Under the pieces are notes generated by a model. That model saw only the letters and a list, made by a program, of their open reading frames with translations, searched no databases and was not told the origin of the DNA. The position numbers were made by a program, and so were the translations under genes. From Brachionus rotundiformis (lineage: Eukaryota > Rotifera > Eurotatoria > Ploima > Brachionidae), in assembly GCA_016802295.1 (NCBI GenBank), contig JAESIW010000200.1, positions 3,821,550 through 3,885,549 of the forward strand: a DNA stretch of 64,000 bases, in the 5' to 3' direction. Positions 36,961 to 48,610 of this stretch are shown here, in pieces. Each line of letters opens with the position of its first letter. Within the stretch, counting starts at the first letter, position 1.

Positions 36961-37940
36961 GGAAAATGCATTTTTTACATCAAGCATAATTGATGAATTT
37001 TCTTCTTTTGACTGATGATTTAAACCAAGTTTCTTCTATTTGTGGAAAAATGGTATCATTTACTTTCTGAAAATGTTTTCAAAAACATAGTGTTTCATCA
37101 AAGCCCGGCTACTAAGGCCCTACAGAGATAATTAAAAAAATTTATTAAGACAATTAAATAGATAATTAAATTTTATTTATTGACAAGTAAAATTTGGATT
37201 AGGATGTTGTTATGGTAACGAGTATTTGACAGTTTGGCGGGTTCGAGAGTTCGCAGGAATAATAGCTCATAAATTATTATTATTAATTGCTGAACTCGGA
37301 GTGACCTTTATTTTGGTAGACTTGACCACGCCTTGTATGCACACAAAGCATGTATTCAACAACATTGATAAGTATAGCCTAAAAAAACATTCTTTGTATA
37401 AATCCAAAGTAAATAAGACAATCTAGAACACGGCCATGCATCCAATTAGAAACAATCCAAAACATTCATTGGTCATTTTTAAATCGATTTTAGATCAATA
37501 TTTTTATACAAATCTTGAACAATTTATGTAGAACAAATTTTCTGTATTATTTTAGTCCGGGGCTAGCAACTATTTCGCATTTAACTTTATTTTTTTAGTC
37601 TAGTTAATTAGAAACAAACATAAAATCGATATTTTCTTCATTATTATTGATGCATAACTCCACCCATGTTTGACCGCCCGTCTCACCACCATTTTTATAG
37701 TTGTATCTTGATCACGTTCAAAATAATAAATTAACATTGGTCAATTAGATTTATGTATATATAGTATGGCTTAGTTGATAATGGTGGCCAGTTTTTTTCA
37801 ATTCATTTTTCTTCATTTTTTTTTATCGTTAACAAAAAATAAAATTTTGGAATTTTTTTAATAAAAATTTTTTGTCAGAAAGAGTCAATAAGCGAATAGA
37901 TTAGTGTCAAGTGATGACTGTGGTTGATGATGATGATTGT
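36961..37940. other. Intergenic, no gene recognised
   Basis: AT-rich. A 66-codon frame at 37226-37426 starts with a TTG codon and shows nothing recognisable. A somewhat GC-richer patch lies around 37640-37710. Confidence 0.4.
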
Positions 37941-38200
37941 TCATCACCGGGTCTACACTTGCCACTAATCTCGCTTTCAAATGCCATCCAGTTCAAACAG
38001 CAGCAGCATCTATCCAGGCTTATGCTCAGCTGGTGAGGTGACACGCGGCGAATATAGCTAGCTTCATATCACCGGGTAACACACTCACCTTTGGAGTATA
38101 ATCGTAGTCAGCGTTGGTTTTGGTCCTGATGTTCGTTGAGCAAGTGTAGCCTGTGTTATGTGGATAAGTCGGTCATCACCGGGTTTTCACACTTGCCAAA
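37941..38200 (+). repeat. Cluster of three CACCGGGT...ACACTTGCC motifs
   Basis: A motif of about 22 bp, TCACCGGGT followed after a few bases by ACACTTGCC (or ACACTCACC), occurs at 37944, 38069 and 38176, with spacings of 125 and 107 bp. An inverted partial copy (GAGCAAGTGTAGCC) lies near 38137. The patch is conspicuously GC-rich for this genome. I do not recognise the family. Confidence 0.6.
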
Positions 38201-38321
38201 CGATATCAAGCTTTTCCTCCTTTTACTTTTTTATTTGTTTTGTATTCTTAAATTTTAATAAAATAAAATTTTCAAAACTCATATTTTTCTTTAATTTTAT
38301 TAATAACATGATTAGGTATCA

Positions 38322-38385
38322 GGAAGCCATTTTGAAATTCTAACCGATATATCCCGGTCCGAATCTACTAGAGCTAAGCAACCAT
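38322..38385 (+). repeat. 5S rRNA-like sequence (pseudogene or 5S-derived SINE)
   Basis: The stretch can be laid against positions about 10-65 of metazoan 5S rRNA: GCCAT, TGAA, CCGAT, then GTCCGA, ATCT and AGCTAAGCAAC in the right order and near-right spacing. The last block corresponds to the internal control region that binds TFIIIA. The 3' half of 5S rRNA is not recognisable, so it is a fragment or a SINE3-type head and not a functional gene. The match was made by eye only. Confidence 0.4.
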
Positions 38386-38919
38386 ACATATAACTCTTTA
38401 ATATATCCTCTATTGTGGTAATAATCTTGGTATTTATCCTTCAACCTGTACTCCTCAAACCTTAATTGTTATTAACTTGTCTAAGAATTTATTCCATATC
38501 CAGTTAGTTAAGTTGTCATGGTACTTAATCAATTTAAGACATTGACCATCATCTATGCCCAAACATCATTAAATTGGCTTCTAGTTCCAATAAAAACCTA
38601 ACTATAATTAAAAATTTTAAAGACTTAGCTATGTCTTTAAACCATCTAACCCATACAAAGTTGATATTTATTGATTTTATGCTTAGCATGTGTCTTTTGA
38701 AAAAGCTTTGGAAAAACATTGGTTAAATATTTCTACAGTCAAAAATAGTCAAAATATTCCAAAGCCTTTTGCTAGAAATTAGTATAAAAATTGAAAAAAA
38801 AATTGAATGTAATAGTCAGATTTTTTGCCAAGAACATAAATGTAAAACCCAGTTTTAGTATTCACACGAAACCCAAAATTAATAAAGTCTACCATCATAC
38901 TACATTAATATAATTAAAA
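38386..38919. other. Intergenic, no gene recognised
   Basis: Nothing recognisable; might be the body of a SINE if the 5S-like head upstream is real, or an upstream part of the LINE remnant that follows. Confidence 0.35.
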
Positions 38920-39115
38920 AAAGTTTAGTAGAAACTAAACTGATGTACGGAAGTGAATGCTAGATATTGCCTGAGTCTGATGGAAAAAGCCCAAATACCT
39001 TTCAAATTGGAGGTCTAAGGAGGACACTTGGGATCTTTTGGTTTGAGATAGTGTAAATCAAATTTAGTGGACATCAAAAGTAATCACCTTATGCTCTTCA
39101 AGAAGCGTAAAGGAG
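38920..39115 (+). mobile_element. RTE-type LINE remnant (polymerase end)
   Basis: The + strand reads TKLMYGSEC, one stop, ILPESDGKSPNTFQIGGLRR then TLGIFWFEIV. This matches the RTE block TLLYGSETWTLTKSDExRLxxFExxCLRRILGIxW. Interrupted by stops; same orientation as copy A of the CR1 element, opposite to the other RTE scraps. Confidence 0.75.
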
Positions 39116-40183
39116 AAAAATGACATAATTAATAGATAATTTTTTTTTAGTTTTAGAATTCATTTTTATATTTTTGATAAAATCATTATATTATAGTGCT
39201 AAATTCTAATTTTAAATAGAATCATTTATTTAGTTTTTTATTAATTCAAGAAAATCAAGCGTATAAATTAAATTGATGTTATTATGAAATTTGTTGGTTC
39301 ATATTTTCAAAATTGGTCAAATAAAGCTGAAGCAAAAACAAAAACATTTTGGATTTTATCCAAGACTAATTATGCGTCGGTCAAATTAAAAATCTATCGA
39401 ACTTTTACAAAAATTTTTTTAGGGTCTTTAGTTTTGAAACTCTCGAGTATGTCTAAAATAATAATTGATAAAAAACACTTAACAAAAGATCTAAAACACT
39501 TTCTTTTTAAATTTTGTCTTAATAATATACTTTTAAGTTTTAATGTCGATTATTTTTCGTAAAAATTTAACATGTCTTACTAAAAAGTTTAATGAATTAG
39601 ATTAAAAAAAGTTAATATTTAACCAAATAAAATTCGAGTCTGATATATAAAATCTCACATAATGATTTTTCATTAAAGTAATGTGAAAAGCGCTATGAAC
39701 AGAAACCATATTTTCACTAGTTTAAAACTAGTTAAGTTAATCAAGATTTAATATAACCAAAGCGAATAATTTTAAATATAAATTATTTAAGCTAATTTTA
39801 AGACTTGAAAAACCTTAGATAAAAATAATAAAATTTATTGATTGGATTCTTCGGTCGCCTTCTTGACCCTAATCCTCCGCATTCAGTAATAATAAATAAA
39901 CATTGTAAGCATTTACGGCTTCTTGATTTTATAAACAAGCAAATAAACCAAATTAAATAACTTAATAAAACTAAATAGAATTTTTTTTCTTTATTGATTA
40001 AAAAAATTTTAATTTAAGATTCGATTTTAGAAATCTGTATATATATCTTGTTTTATATTTTTTAAAATAATGTTTAACACAAAATGGAATCGACCAACAA
40101 AAAAATTTAAAAAGTCTTAAATATTAAGTATGGTAAACGAGAAAAAGTTTTACATTCAATATGATATTTTATCAATACTATTC
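39116..40183. other. Intergenic downstream of CAND1
   Basis: No firm gene. A 92-codon frame at 39284-39562 starts at an ATG and is lysine-rich; a short KLKIYRTF stretch in it resembles LINE polymerases (KLRIYKTLIRP), so it could be another LINE scrap. The right end holds the CAND1 3' UTR. Confidence 0.4.
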
Positions 40184-43100
40184 TTAATTGATTTCCATTG
40201 AAACTGCTTCATTGGAGTCTTTAGCATCGCGTTGAATTGATTCGAACATGTTGGCAAGCTCTGGTGTTGCTCTTATGTTGGCCAAAAAGTCTCGGATCAT
40301 CGGATTCTTTTCCGCATCAGTAATGTTTAGCAACGCAACAAATGCTCTTAGTGCAGAGCGCTTCAGCTCATCTGTCTTTTCATATTCTTGTTTCACAGCG
40401 TTGCTCTTCACTTTTTGTAAACATGTATTTACCAATGGTTCAATCAAACGATCAAGACCTAAAAAAATTATATTCTTACCAGAATAAGATATTTATATTT
40501 AATTTTTACGTTGTAACAAAGCATTGGGACACAAAGTCGATAGACGAACAAGCATCAAATAAGTCAACATTTTGATATCATAGTGATCTTTGAGTCCATC
40601 TTCTACATGATTTAGGAATTCGAATATGTCAATTCTGTCCAAACAAGAGTCCAATAAAGTGTACATGGTTTCGAAAGCCGCTTTTCTCAAATCTAATCCA
40701 TCATCAACTGTGTGCTTGAAAGGACCCATTTCAACTTCTCTGATGAGCTCCTTGCGAACTTTGGTCTCATTGTAAAGGTACTGAATAAGGGTCGAATGTT
40801 GCACATCAGCTCCATCAACATTCATTCCCTCTTCGTTTAATCTGCTCATGGTAATCAAATCTCTGACCAATGCTGGTTTGTTATGCGCTGCTGAATTAAA
40901 TGTCACCAAGGCCACTCGTCTTACATTTATGTCTGTATCCTTCAAGGTATTTAAAAACTTTCCCAAGTAAGTTTTGAGATATAAATCAATCGGTTGAGGC
41001 TTTTAATTAAATAAAATTAAAAAAAAATTTATTTAAGTTATTTATTTTTACTTGATCAGTGATCGTAAATTTGATTGCAGTTACCACTGTAGCTCTTGCC
41101 AAAGCGGATTCAGATTTTAGATATTTCTCCAAAGTTATGATTAGATTCTCTGGGTCAAGTAAAGTCAATTTTCCAAGGCATTCAGCCACAACATTCCTAG
41201 TTCCTTCTTCACCACATTCACAATGTTTTATCAAAACATTCCATATGTCATTGATGTAAGGCTTCAAAACTTCCAAACCTTTTTCCTGACTACTCTGATA
41301 ACTAATTATCTCTTTCAATGAATTAAACAATAAATATTGCCGCTTGGAGTTGGCGTTTATTTCTTTTAGGATAAAAGGAATGTATTTTTGTAAATTTCCC
41401 AAGCTTAGATAGCCCAAAGCGTAAGAAGCAGCTGATTTAACTTCTTCCAATGGAGATGAAAATGAATCTAAAATAACCAGTTCAAGATCTGCATGACGGC
41501 TTAGCTCACTTAAAAATAAAAAAAATAACTTAAAAACTATTTTTTTTCTGTAAATTGTAATTTACATATATTTTCCGGTTTCGCCTAGACACAACAGGGC
41601 TAATAGTCGAACCGAATCACGTGACTTTGGATCCTTTATATCCTGAATGAATTTTTTTATAACCATTTGTCCTTCTTCCTGGTTAGTCACTGTAAGTGCG
41701 GCAACGCATTTGGCTATTGAGTAAAAAGCTTGTTTATGAACAGCCAAATTGCTGCTTTCATAAGCACCATGACCATTTGCTGGTTGTGTAGTCAAACTTT
41801 GCTCTCTAATAGGTTTAATGAGCATCTTTATAAGATAATAATTAAATTTCATGATTTACTTTTACTAATTTTTAAATATTTACCGTAACCAAGTCTTGGT
41901 AATTAAGTCCAGGTTGTTTATGCTTTACCAGAGAAATAAAAAATTCGATTGTTTGCTCAAGAGCTAAGCCTTGCAATAATGGAGATTGAATCAACTGCAG
42001 CGATTGAACTAAAATATCTTTTGATATTAAACTGGGGCCGTGTTTTAAGCAGATAAGAGTAGACATTTTCAAAGCAACCTTTAAGTAAAATTTAAATTAT
42101 CTATTAATTATTTAAATAAAAAAAGTACGTATGAAATATGAAGGTCATTCTCGGACAAAAGTGCCGGTAGTTCAACAATCACAAATTTCTTAAGATCATC
42201 AATAGTTATGAATTGATTATAATTATTGTAAATAGATAATAAAGCATTTATTGATGAGAGTTTAAGAGTTCGATAGTTTTTTCTCAAAAAGGAAGCCAAT
42301 AATGGCAATGCTTCCGGTAAAATAACATTCAAGTCCACTTTACTTGGAGATCTTAAAAATTAATGATATCAGAATTTTTATTAGAATTAAGTTTGAAATT
42401 AATTAAATTACTCTGCAATAATATTAATGGCTTTTACAGTAGTTAAGCGAGTTATTTCGTTTTTTAAACGCTCAACTAAAATTGGCCAACATAAATTTAA
42501 ATCTTTGCCAATCATGTCTCCAAGATTGCAAATTATTTGAGCCCTTGACAATAAAAGATAATTGATATTTTTAAATTTCTGTTTCAAATTAATTATTAAA
42601 TTTAAATAAAATAATTTTTTTTAATTTTAGACTTTTAATAAATAACTTGAAGAAAAATTTCAGTAAAATTTTAATCGCTAATTTTTATGGATGTGATCGG
42701 TTATGTGACCATTAATGGTGTCTTATTATGTGACCAGCGATTATATGACCAGACTTACTTCTTCTAACCAGTTACAAGTAAAATATCCTGGTCACCAAAA
42801 TAATTAAATAATTAAATAATATAATTAAATTAAATTAAAAAATTAAATTTTTTTATATAATTTTCTTGAAATTTGTGGAAAAGAGATAAAAATAGTGATA
42901 AAAATAGCAATAGTGAATCGAAGTTCGTGGCGATGTAATAATTAAACAATTATAAGTTGGTTCTCTTTGACTTAAATTTGGTCTTGTCTAATTTTAAGAT
43001 TAAACTAAGACTAGATTAAAATATTTTTTTTCATTAAACTATTATTAATTCGATTATAATAAAAATATAACCTTTTTTTACCATACTTGTCACAAAAAAA

Positions 43101-45786
43101 TTTTTTTTGGCCACACTTTATATTAGATGACTGTTTGACGTAATGAGTGACCATTGTTGGTCACATAACTGGTAAGACCCATTTATATTTTCAAGTTTAT
43201 TTTCATATTTTTAATAAGAAAATTTTAATTATTAAATCTTTCAAATTTTATAAATTTTTATAAATTTCAAATTAAAAATTGAGAATAATTAATGATTAGA
43301 AATAAGATATTGTGGAAAAAATAAATTATCCTTAATCACTTACATGCAATTAATGGCTCTTTCCTTTACTTCCTGATCAATATCGGTCTGTTTCAACCGA
43401 GCCAAAGTGGCTGAGTAGAAATCTACGGCATATTGAGAGCAATTTTTATTTTCCTTTAGGGCACTGCGGATTATTTTCGACAAGTGCTGGCTGACCAAAA
43501 GAGCATCAGATGCTATTTTGTAGAAATTGTCTTGGACACATTTCAAAACACACTTGACCAAAATGTTAAATAAAATTAAACTAAATTAGAGAAAATTACT
43601 TTAACAATTAAATCTAAATATTGATGGAATAAGACTTCATCATGGGTTAATATTAGATTATTTAAAAAGTTTAGTGTGTCAATTTTCATATTAGATGTTG
43701 AAGACTTGTCACTAGATAAAAAATAAATTTATTTTTTAAAAAGTATTCAAAACAAACTTTAGTGAAAAAATTATTCCTTGCACTACAACATTTAAATGAT
43801 TAGCCAATGCGCCCGGATAGACATTAACTAGTTGGGTCAATAAGGCAAAGCATCCTTGTCGAGTTTTGGCATTTTTGTTTCTAAGCAATTTCTGCAGCGA
43901 CTTCACAATGGAATTTATCTGCGATTTAAGTAGCTGAATGGACCGCTCTTCAGTTTCCAATTGCTTCATGTCCAAAAATTGCTTCGATTTTAGTATCAGT
44001 GGTTTTGTTTGCTGCAAAATTGTAATGTAAACATTAAAAATATCAGTTTTTACAGTTTCTTCTCTTTCTGTTAATTATAAATAAATACTTAAAATTTTTA
44101 AAATAAATTCTAATTTACCTTTGAAGCGACTAATTAATACAGGAGAGACCTCACTATAAAAAACGTATAAAATTTCTCTTCTTGTACCAATTATTGCGTC
44201 CATACACTTGGCTGAAGCTCTTCTAATTCTCCAGCTAACATCGTCATCGTCCGAGTATTCTTCTTGGTCCCTTTTTAAAGTTACTTTTAAACTTTTTAAA
44301 ATAAAAAATTTTCCAATCTACTCTTCTTCATCATTGTCGCCTTCATCAAGATCCATTTCCTCATCATCATCATAATTATAATTCGGATCGTAGGAAATAT
44401 ATTTAAGACACAAGTCTAATATCTTAAAAAAAATATTTATTTACTTATTTGAGACAACAAAAATTTTTAAAAATAAATATAGAATTATATATTAAAAAAA
44501 AAGTTTTCGAATTGATAAATTCTAGTATAGATGGGGGTACAATTCTTGGCAAAAATGATATCAAATTTTTTAAAATTTTAATCTCAAATTCAAAGAATTC
44601 AAAGGCTATCTATTATTTCCTAAATTCTTTTACCAACATGATAGACATGGTAGTTGCTTCGATGATATTTTAGTTTAAAAAATTTAATAGTCTACTTGTT
44701 TAATAAATGGTGTTATTTCTTTTGGACATCTTCTAACAAATGATTCAAAAGCCTGCAGTGAGTACTCGACAATCTCTTCATCACTACTATCACAATAGAA
44801 AACTATCAATGGAATTATACTATCCAAATTTTGACCAATTCTTTGACCAGCAGTGCGACTTATTGCGCTCAAACATTGAATATAAGTTTTTGTCAATGAG
44901 TTAGATTGTTTTTTATTTAGCTCGTTCAATAACAGACCGAGCAGCTCATCAAAAAGGACTGTGTTACAACTAGACACCAAATAGCCTATTGCAAGGATGA
45001 CTCGTTTTCTTACTGCCAATCGGGCACTCACAAGCTGTATTTTTAGACATGATAAAATTTGTGGGTGAAAGCTGATCAAATTATTTCCAAAATAATTGAG
45101 AATATCAGCCATTATATCAAGAGTTTCGAGTTGTACCGAAGCATCATTCTTTCAAATTAAAAAAATTTAAAAAATTAAATTTTTATAATATTTTTTACCT
45201 TTTGAATAGAATTTAAAAGACGGCCTGTTATTTTCTTAACTACATTTGAACTTATTTGTGAAGATATATGTGGTAATTGGTTTATTACGGTCTTCAAACC
45301 GATTGTAGATATATCTTTTAGCTGTTCTTTATCTGAAAGCATGTTTGAGCATAATGTCTCAACTATTGTTTCCACTTGGAACTCTTTCACTTTTGCTACT
45401 AAAGGACCTAGGCTTTTAAAACAATTTAATTAGAGAGAAACAATGCAAATGTCTTATTTACCATTTAACAGCCAGATTTTGTACCTCACCATTTTTGTCT
45501 TCAAGTAGTTTTAGCAATGTTTTGACAATCTAAGTTGAAAATTAAATAAGATTAAAACCAAAAATAAGCAATTGGATTACTTTTCTTTCACTGTCATCAT
45601 CAAGCTTAATCGAATCACTCTGAAGTTCTGTCATTAAGTCATTTGTGGCCATGAAACGGAAGTCTTTGTCTACCGATGTCATCTTTTTGTTTAAATATGT
45701 TAAATAAGGATAAAAGATATTTTATTTTTGGATATAACCTTCTCCAAGAGAATAGGCAAATTTGAAATTTGATATTGATTAGCCAT
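40184..45786 (-). CDS. CAND1: CAND1, cullin-associated NEDD8-dissociated protein (17 exons)
   Basis: Exons, approximate: 45786-45739, 45682-45590, 45531-45466, 45412-45205, 45150-44692, 44424-44320, 44275-44120, 44066-43760, 43712-43600, 43558-43340, 42544-42412, 42352-42128, 42079-41883, 41825-41566, 41511-41053, 40999-40511, 40458-40184. The protein starts [16 protein letters not shown] and ends [10 protein letters not shown]. It follows CAND1 along its whole length: [48 protein letters not shown], an acidic [14 protein letters not shown] loop, [52 protein letters not shown] and [24 protein letters not shown]1 is a HEAT-repeat solenoid that wraps unneddylated cullin-RBX1 and swaps substrate receptors of SCF ubiquitin ligases. 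One insertion of about 16 residues interrupts exon 16 (about 40790-40850). The intron at 42545-43339 carries a MITE. Confidence 0.95.
42689..43180. mobile_element. MITE-like element with about 40-bp inverted ends, in a CAND1 intron
   Basis: The first 40 bases (GG..T.T.A.C.GTTATGTGACCA..AATGGT) match the reverse complement of the last 40 (43141-43180) at roughly 29 of 40 positions, with an uninterrupted GTTATGTGACCA core. A further internal TATGTGACCAG repeat follows the left end at about 42730-42760. No coding capacity. The element makes up most of an intron of about 800 nt in a gene whose other introns are about 50 nt. Confidence 0.65.
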
Positions 45787-47319
45787 TATGAATCAATTAG
45801 TATCTATTTTTTTAAATTTAAATTTTTATGAGTTTCAAAACTTTTTATATCAAATTAAATAATTTTTTCATTATTTTAGGTTTTAAAATGTAAATTTGAA
45901 GCATACTTCTGTGTAGAATTATTATTCTGCATTACTTGATTTTGGTTTCATTAAAAAAAACATTGCAAATTTTAATTCATCTATTTATGTAATCATATTT
46001 TAAGGATAAATAGAATGCTTTATAGTCAAATATATATAAAGAATGTAAAAAGATATTTTTTTAAATAACTTGATTTACTTTTATCTTGGAAAATAGATAT
46101 TTAAAAATAACAATTCTAAGCTGGATAAAACCTGTCAACAAATAAAAATTAAATTAATTATCCAAGTCCATCTACGATCATCCTAGTAATGATCTTAATT
46201 TTTTATTAAATAGTTAAAGCAGTTCTAAAATGTACAAAAATACTAACTTGGCCCGTATATTAACAAATATTTAATGCGTAAAAGCTCTTGATAAACAATT
46301 AATTATATTAAAATTTAGTTTCATTAAAGACCTCGTGATGCATGATGGTAGATGGAGTATCATATTTTAGATTAAAGATAGATTATTTTTTCTAAAAAAT
46401 ATTAATGTTATTAAAATTTTTACTTTTTTATCTGTATCGAGCTAAAGCTCCTTCAGAATAATTTAGAATAGTAAAAATAGAATAAAAATATAAATGAAGT
46501 AAAGAAAAAAAATGTTTAAGTAAAGTAAAAAACTCAAGATTTCAGCTTATATTGTATTAATAGTGGAGATAAAATTGTTAGATTAAAACATGTTAAGATG
46601 ATTGAGGATTCATAAGAAAAAAAAGAAATGGTAAGTTAGCAATTAATTGATATAAATAATATATATTAATATATAAATTCTTGGCATCAAGAAAAGAGTT
46701 ATGAAGTTTTTGAGCTTTACCACCTGATCACCTTTATGAACACTTTTACAATTCATTCAATCTAATTTAAGATTTAATCAAAATTTAGTTTGCAACTTGG
46801 AGATATGAGGATAGAAATGAAGATGAGAACCAATAGTTTTGGGAAACTTGGTTCAAATGAGTCAAACAAAAAGTGAAAAATCTCATAATTTAAGCTAAGC
46901 TATCAGTTGTTGGACCATGCACCAAAGTACATTTCACCCATGTCTTAGATTGTAGTGCAGCATAATCGAACGAGGGAATTACGGTAGTTAAAAAATTGTC
47001 AAACTTCATTTAACTATGGTGACAATGAAATCAAGTATATTAGAATTCGATTGATAATGTGGCAATGAAAGATCTTTAACCATGTGGCTTTGTAAAGACA
47101 TTATGAAAATCTAACCTTGAAATTCGATATTTTTTAAAAACTAAATAAAAATTTCAATTCTATGGCCAAAAAATATTAGATAACCCAAAATCGTAAATTC
47201 TCAAACTAATCATCTCCATTCTCATTCCTCTAAAGTATTAAGTAAATGTGTCACCACTGTATCATATTTAGAGTTTAAATAAATATCAAATTAAATACGA
47301 AATTGTAACTGAGATAAAA
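45787..47319. other. Intergenic between CAND1 and the gypsy remnant
   Basis: The CAND1 promoter must be at the left. The middle and right (about 46400-47300) have the patchy composition of decayed pol-type sequence and may be the downstream part of the gypsy element on the minus strand, but I could not recover a convincing RNase H or integrase block. Confidence 0.35.
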
Positions 47320-47560
47320 TTTTTTCCAATGATAGATGTTTGGTTATGTAAAATATGAATGAGCCATAGTAAGAAGATGATTACATTTTCAAAAATATTG
47401 GTATAAACCGAAAATAATAATCAACCAATGCCATAAAATCTAACATTTAAGGTTAAGTGGTAAGTAACTAAAATTTTAATCTTATAAATGGTAATGTTGT
47501 CTTCACATGCCAAAACAACTTTCCAAACCCAAACCAAAAATAGAATAAGAGTTAAAATTC
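47320..47560 (-). mobile_element. Ty3/gypsy retrotransposon reverse transcriptase remnant
   Basis: On the minus strand a Lys-Cys/Ser-Cys-Phe-Gly-Met stretch is followed by ILVTYHLTLNVRFYGIG and, one frame over, DYYFRFIPIFLKM. This mirrors the end of gypsy RT (KCxFG..., then YPxPxNVxxxRxFLGLxxYYRRFIPNFSKI). Several stops and one frameshift separate the blocks. No LTRs were found. Confidence 0.55.
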
Positions 47561-47737
47561 GAGTATTCTAACTGATAACTAAATATAAAATTAAGTAAAA
47601 TTAATTGTACACTATTTTGAAAAATTGAACCAAATTTTTAAGCATAAATTTTACAAGTGAAGAACAAAAATAAAAAATAAATAAAACAAAATGAAATAAT
47701 GTCAATTATTTTATTAGAAATATTTTTTATTGTAATT

Positions 47738-48610
47738 TTATAACTCCTGCCTTCCGCCAGAAAGACCAGGACCTCGTTTTCTCTTTTCTTTTTTCTTTTT
47801 TATCTCTTTTGGTGGCTCTTCAGCTATCTTGAAAACAAAAACAAATTTTTAAACTAAACAAATATATGATGGATTTTTACTTTTTCTACGCTATAAGGAT
47901 TATGAAAATCGGCTTCCCTGTCAATTATATTCAGCTCTTGGCTCATCTTATAATATAAATGTAAAAAAGACTTTTTTTTTGCTTATAAATGTACCAAATA
48001 GATAGCTTTTTCAGTTGTTTGATCGGTCAGCTTTGATTGAAGGGTTATGCTTATTGCAGCTTCAAGTGAAAATTGCCAATTTTTGTTTTTATCATAAACT
48101 TTATGAAAATATTTTGGAAACCGAAGAGCTAAGTCTGAAGCAAATGCCGTATTTTCGATGACAGATGAAACATCTACAATTAGAATTGATTAATTATTTC
48201 TCGTAAAAAAAAATCCTTAATTACACCTTCAATTGTTTCTTTGTCAATTCTTAAATTTTTCTCATTATTTACGCTTTTTTTGGCAAGATTTTCCAATGAA
48301 TGCTTAAGCGTTTCGAAAAGCTTCTCCAAAACTATCTTAAGCATTTCCTTTTCCTTTTTTTTATTTCCTAAAGCAACTATTCTTTTCACAGCTTCGTGTT
48401 GAGCTTTTCTCTTTTCCAAGAACATTTTGGTATCTGTTCTTGCTTTATTAGTTTCAATTTTAGTTAAATAAATAAAGGTTTACACATTTCTTTAAACTCT
48501 GGAGCCTGTATCTTTTGTTCAGAAGAATGGTCACTTTCGGAGTGAATGACATGAATCCAAATATTCAAACAAAACATCGAAAACAACAACCTGCATTTTA
48601 GATAATTCAT
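47738..48610 (-). CDS. CCDC134: CCDC134 ortholog, secreted/ER protein (5 exons, 225 aa)
   Basis: Exons 48610-48484, 48442-48227, 48173-47995, 47946-47881 and 47827-47738 join in phase to 225 codons; introns are 41-54 nt. The N terminus (NYLKCRLLFSMFCLNIWIHV) is a signal peptide. Matches to vertebrate CCDC134 include KMFLEKRKAQHEAVKRIV, the VIENTAFASDLALRFPK block, KNKNWQFSLEAAISI, and MSQELNIIDREADFHNPYS. The tail is Lys/Arg/Glu-rich and ends GGRQEL. RQEL fits the KDEL-type retrieval pattern ([KRHQSA]-[DENQ]-E-L), and human CCDC134 ends in a similar QSEL. In vertebrates the protein is secreted or ER-resident and has been linked to MAPK signalling and bone formation; in this organism the role is unknown. 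The length is nearly the same as the human protein (229). Confidence 0.85.

Noticed and set aside
37226..37426. 66-codon frame
   Set aside because: Starts with TTG, no motif and no support from context.
39284..39562. 92-codon frame starting at ATG
   Set aside because: Lys/Phe/Leu-rich; only a short KLKIYRTF resembles LINE polymerase. Not enough for a gene call.
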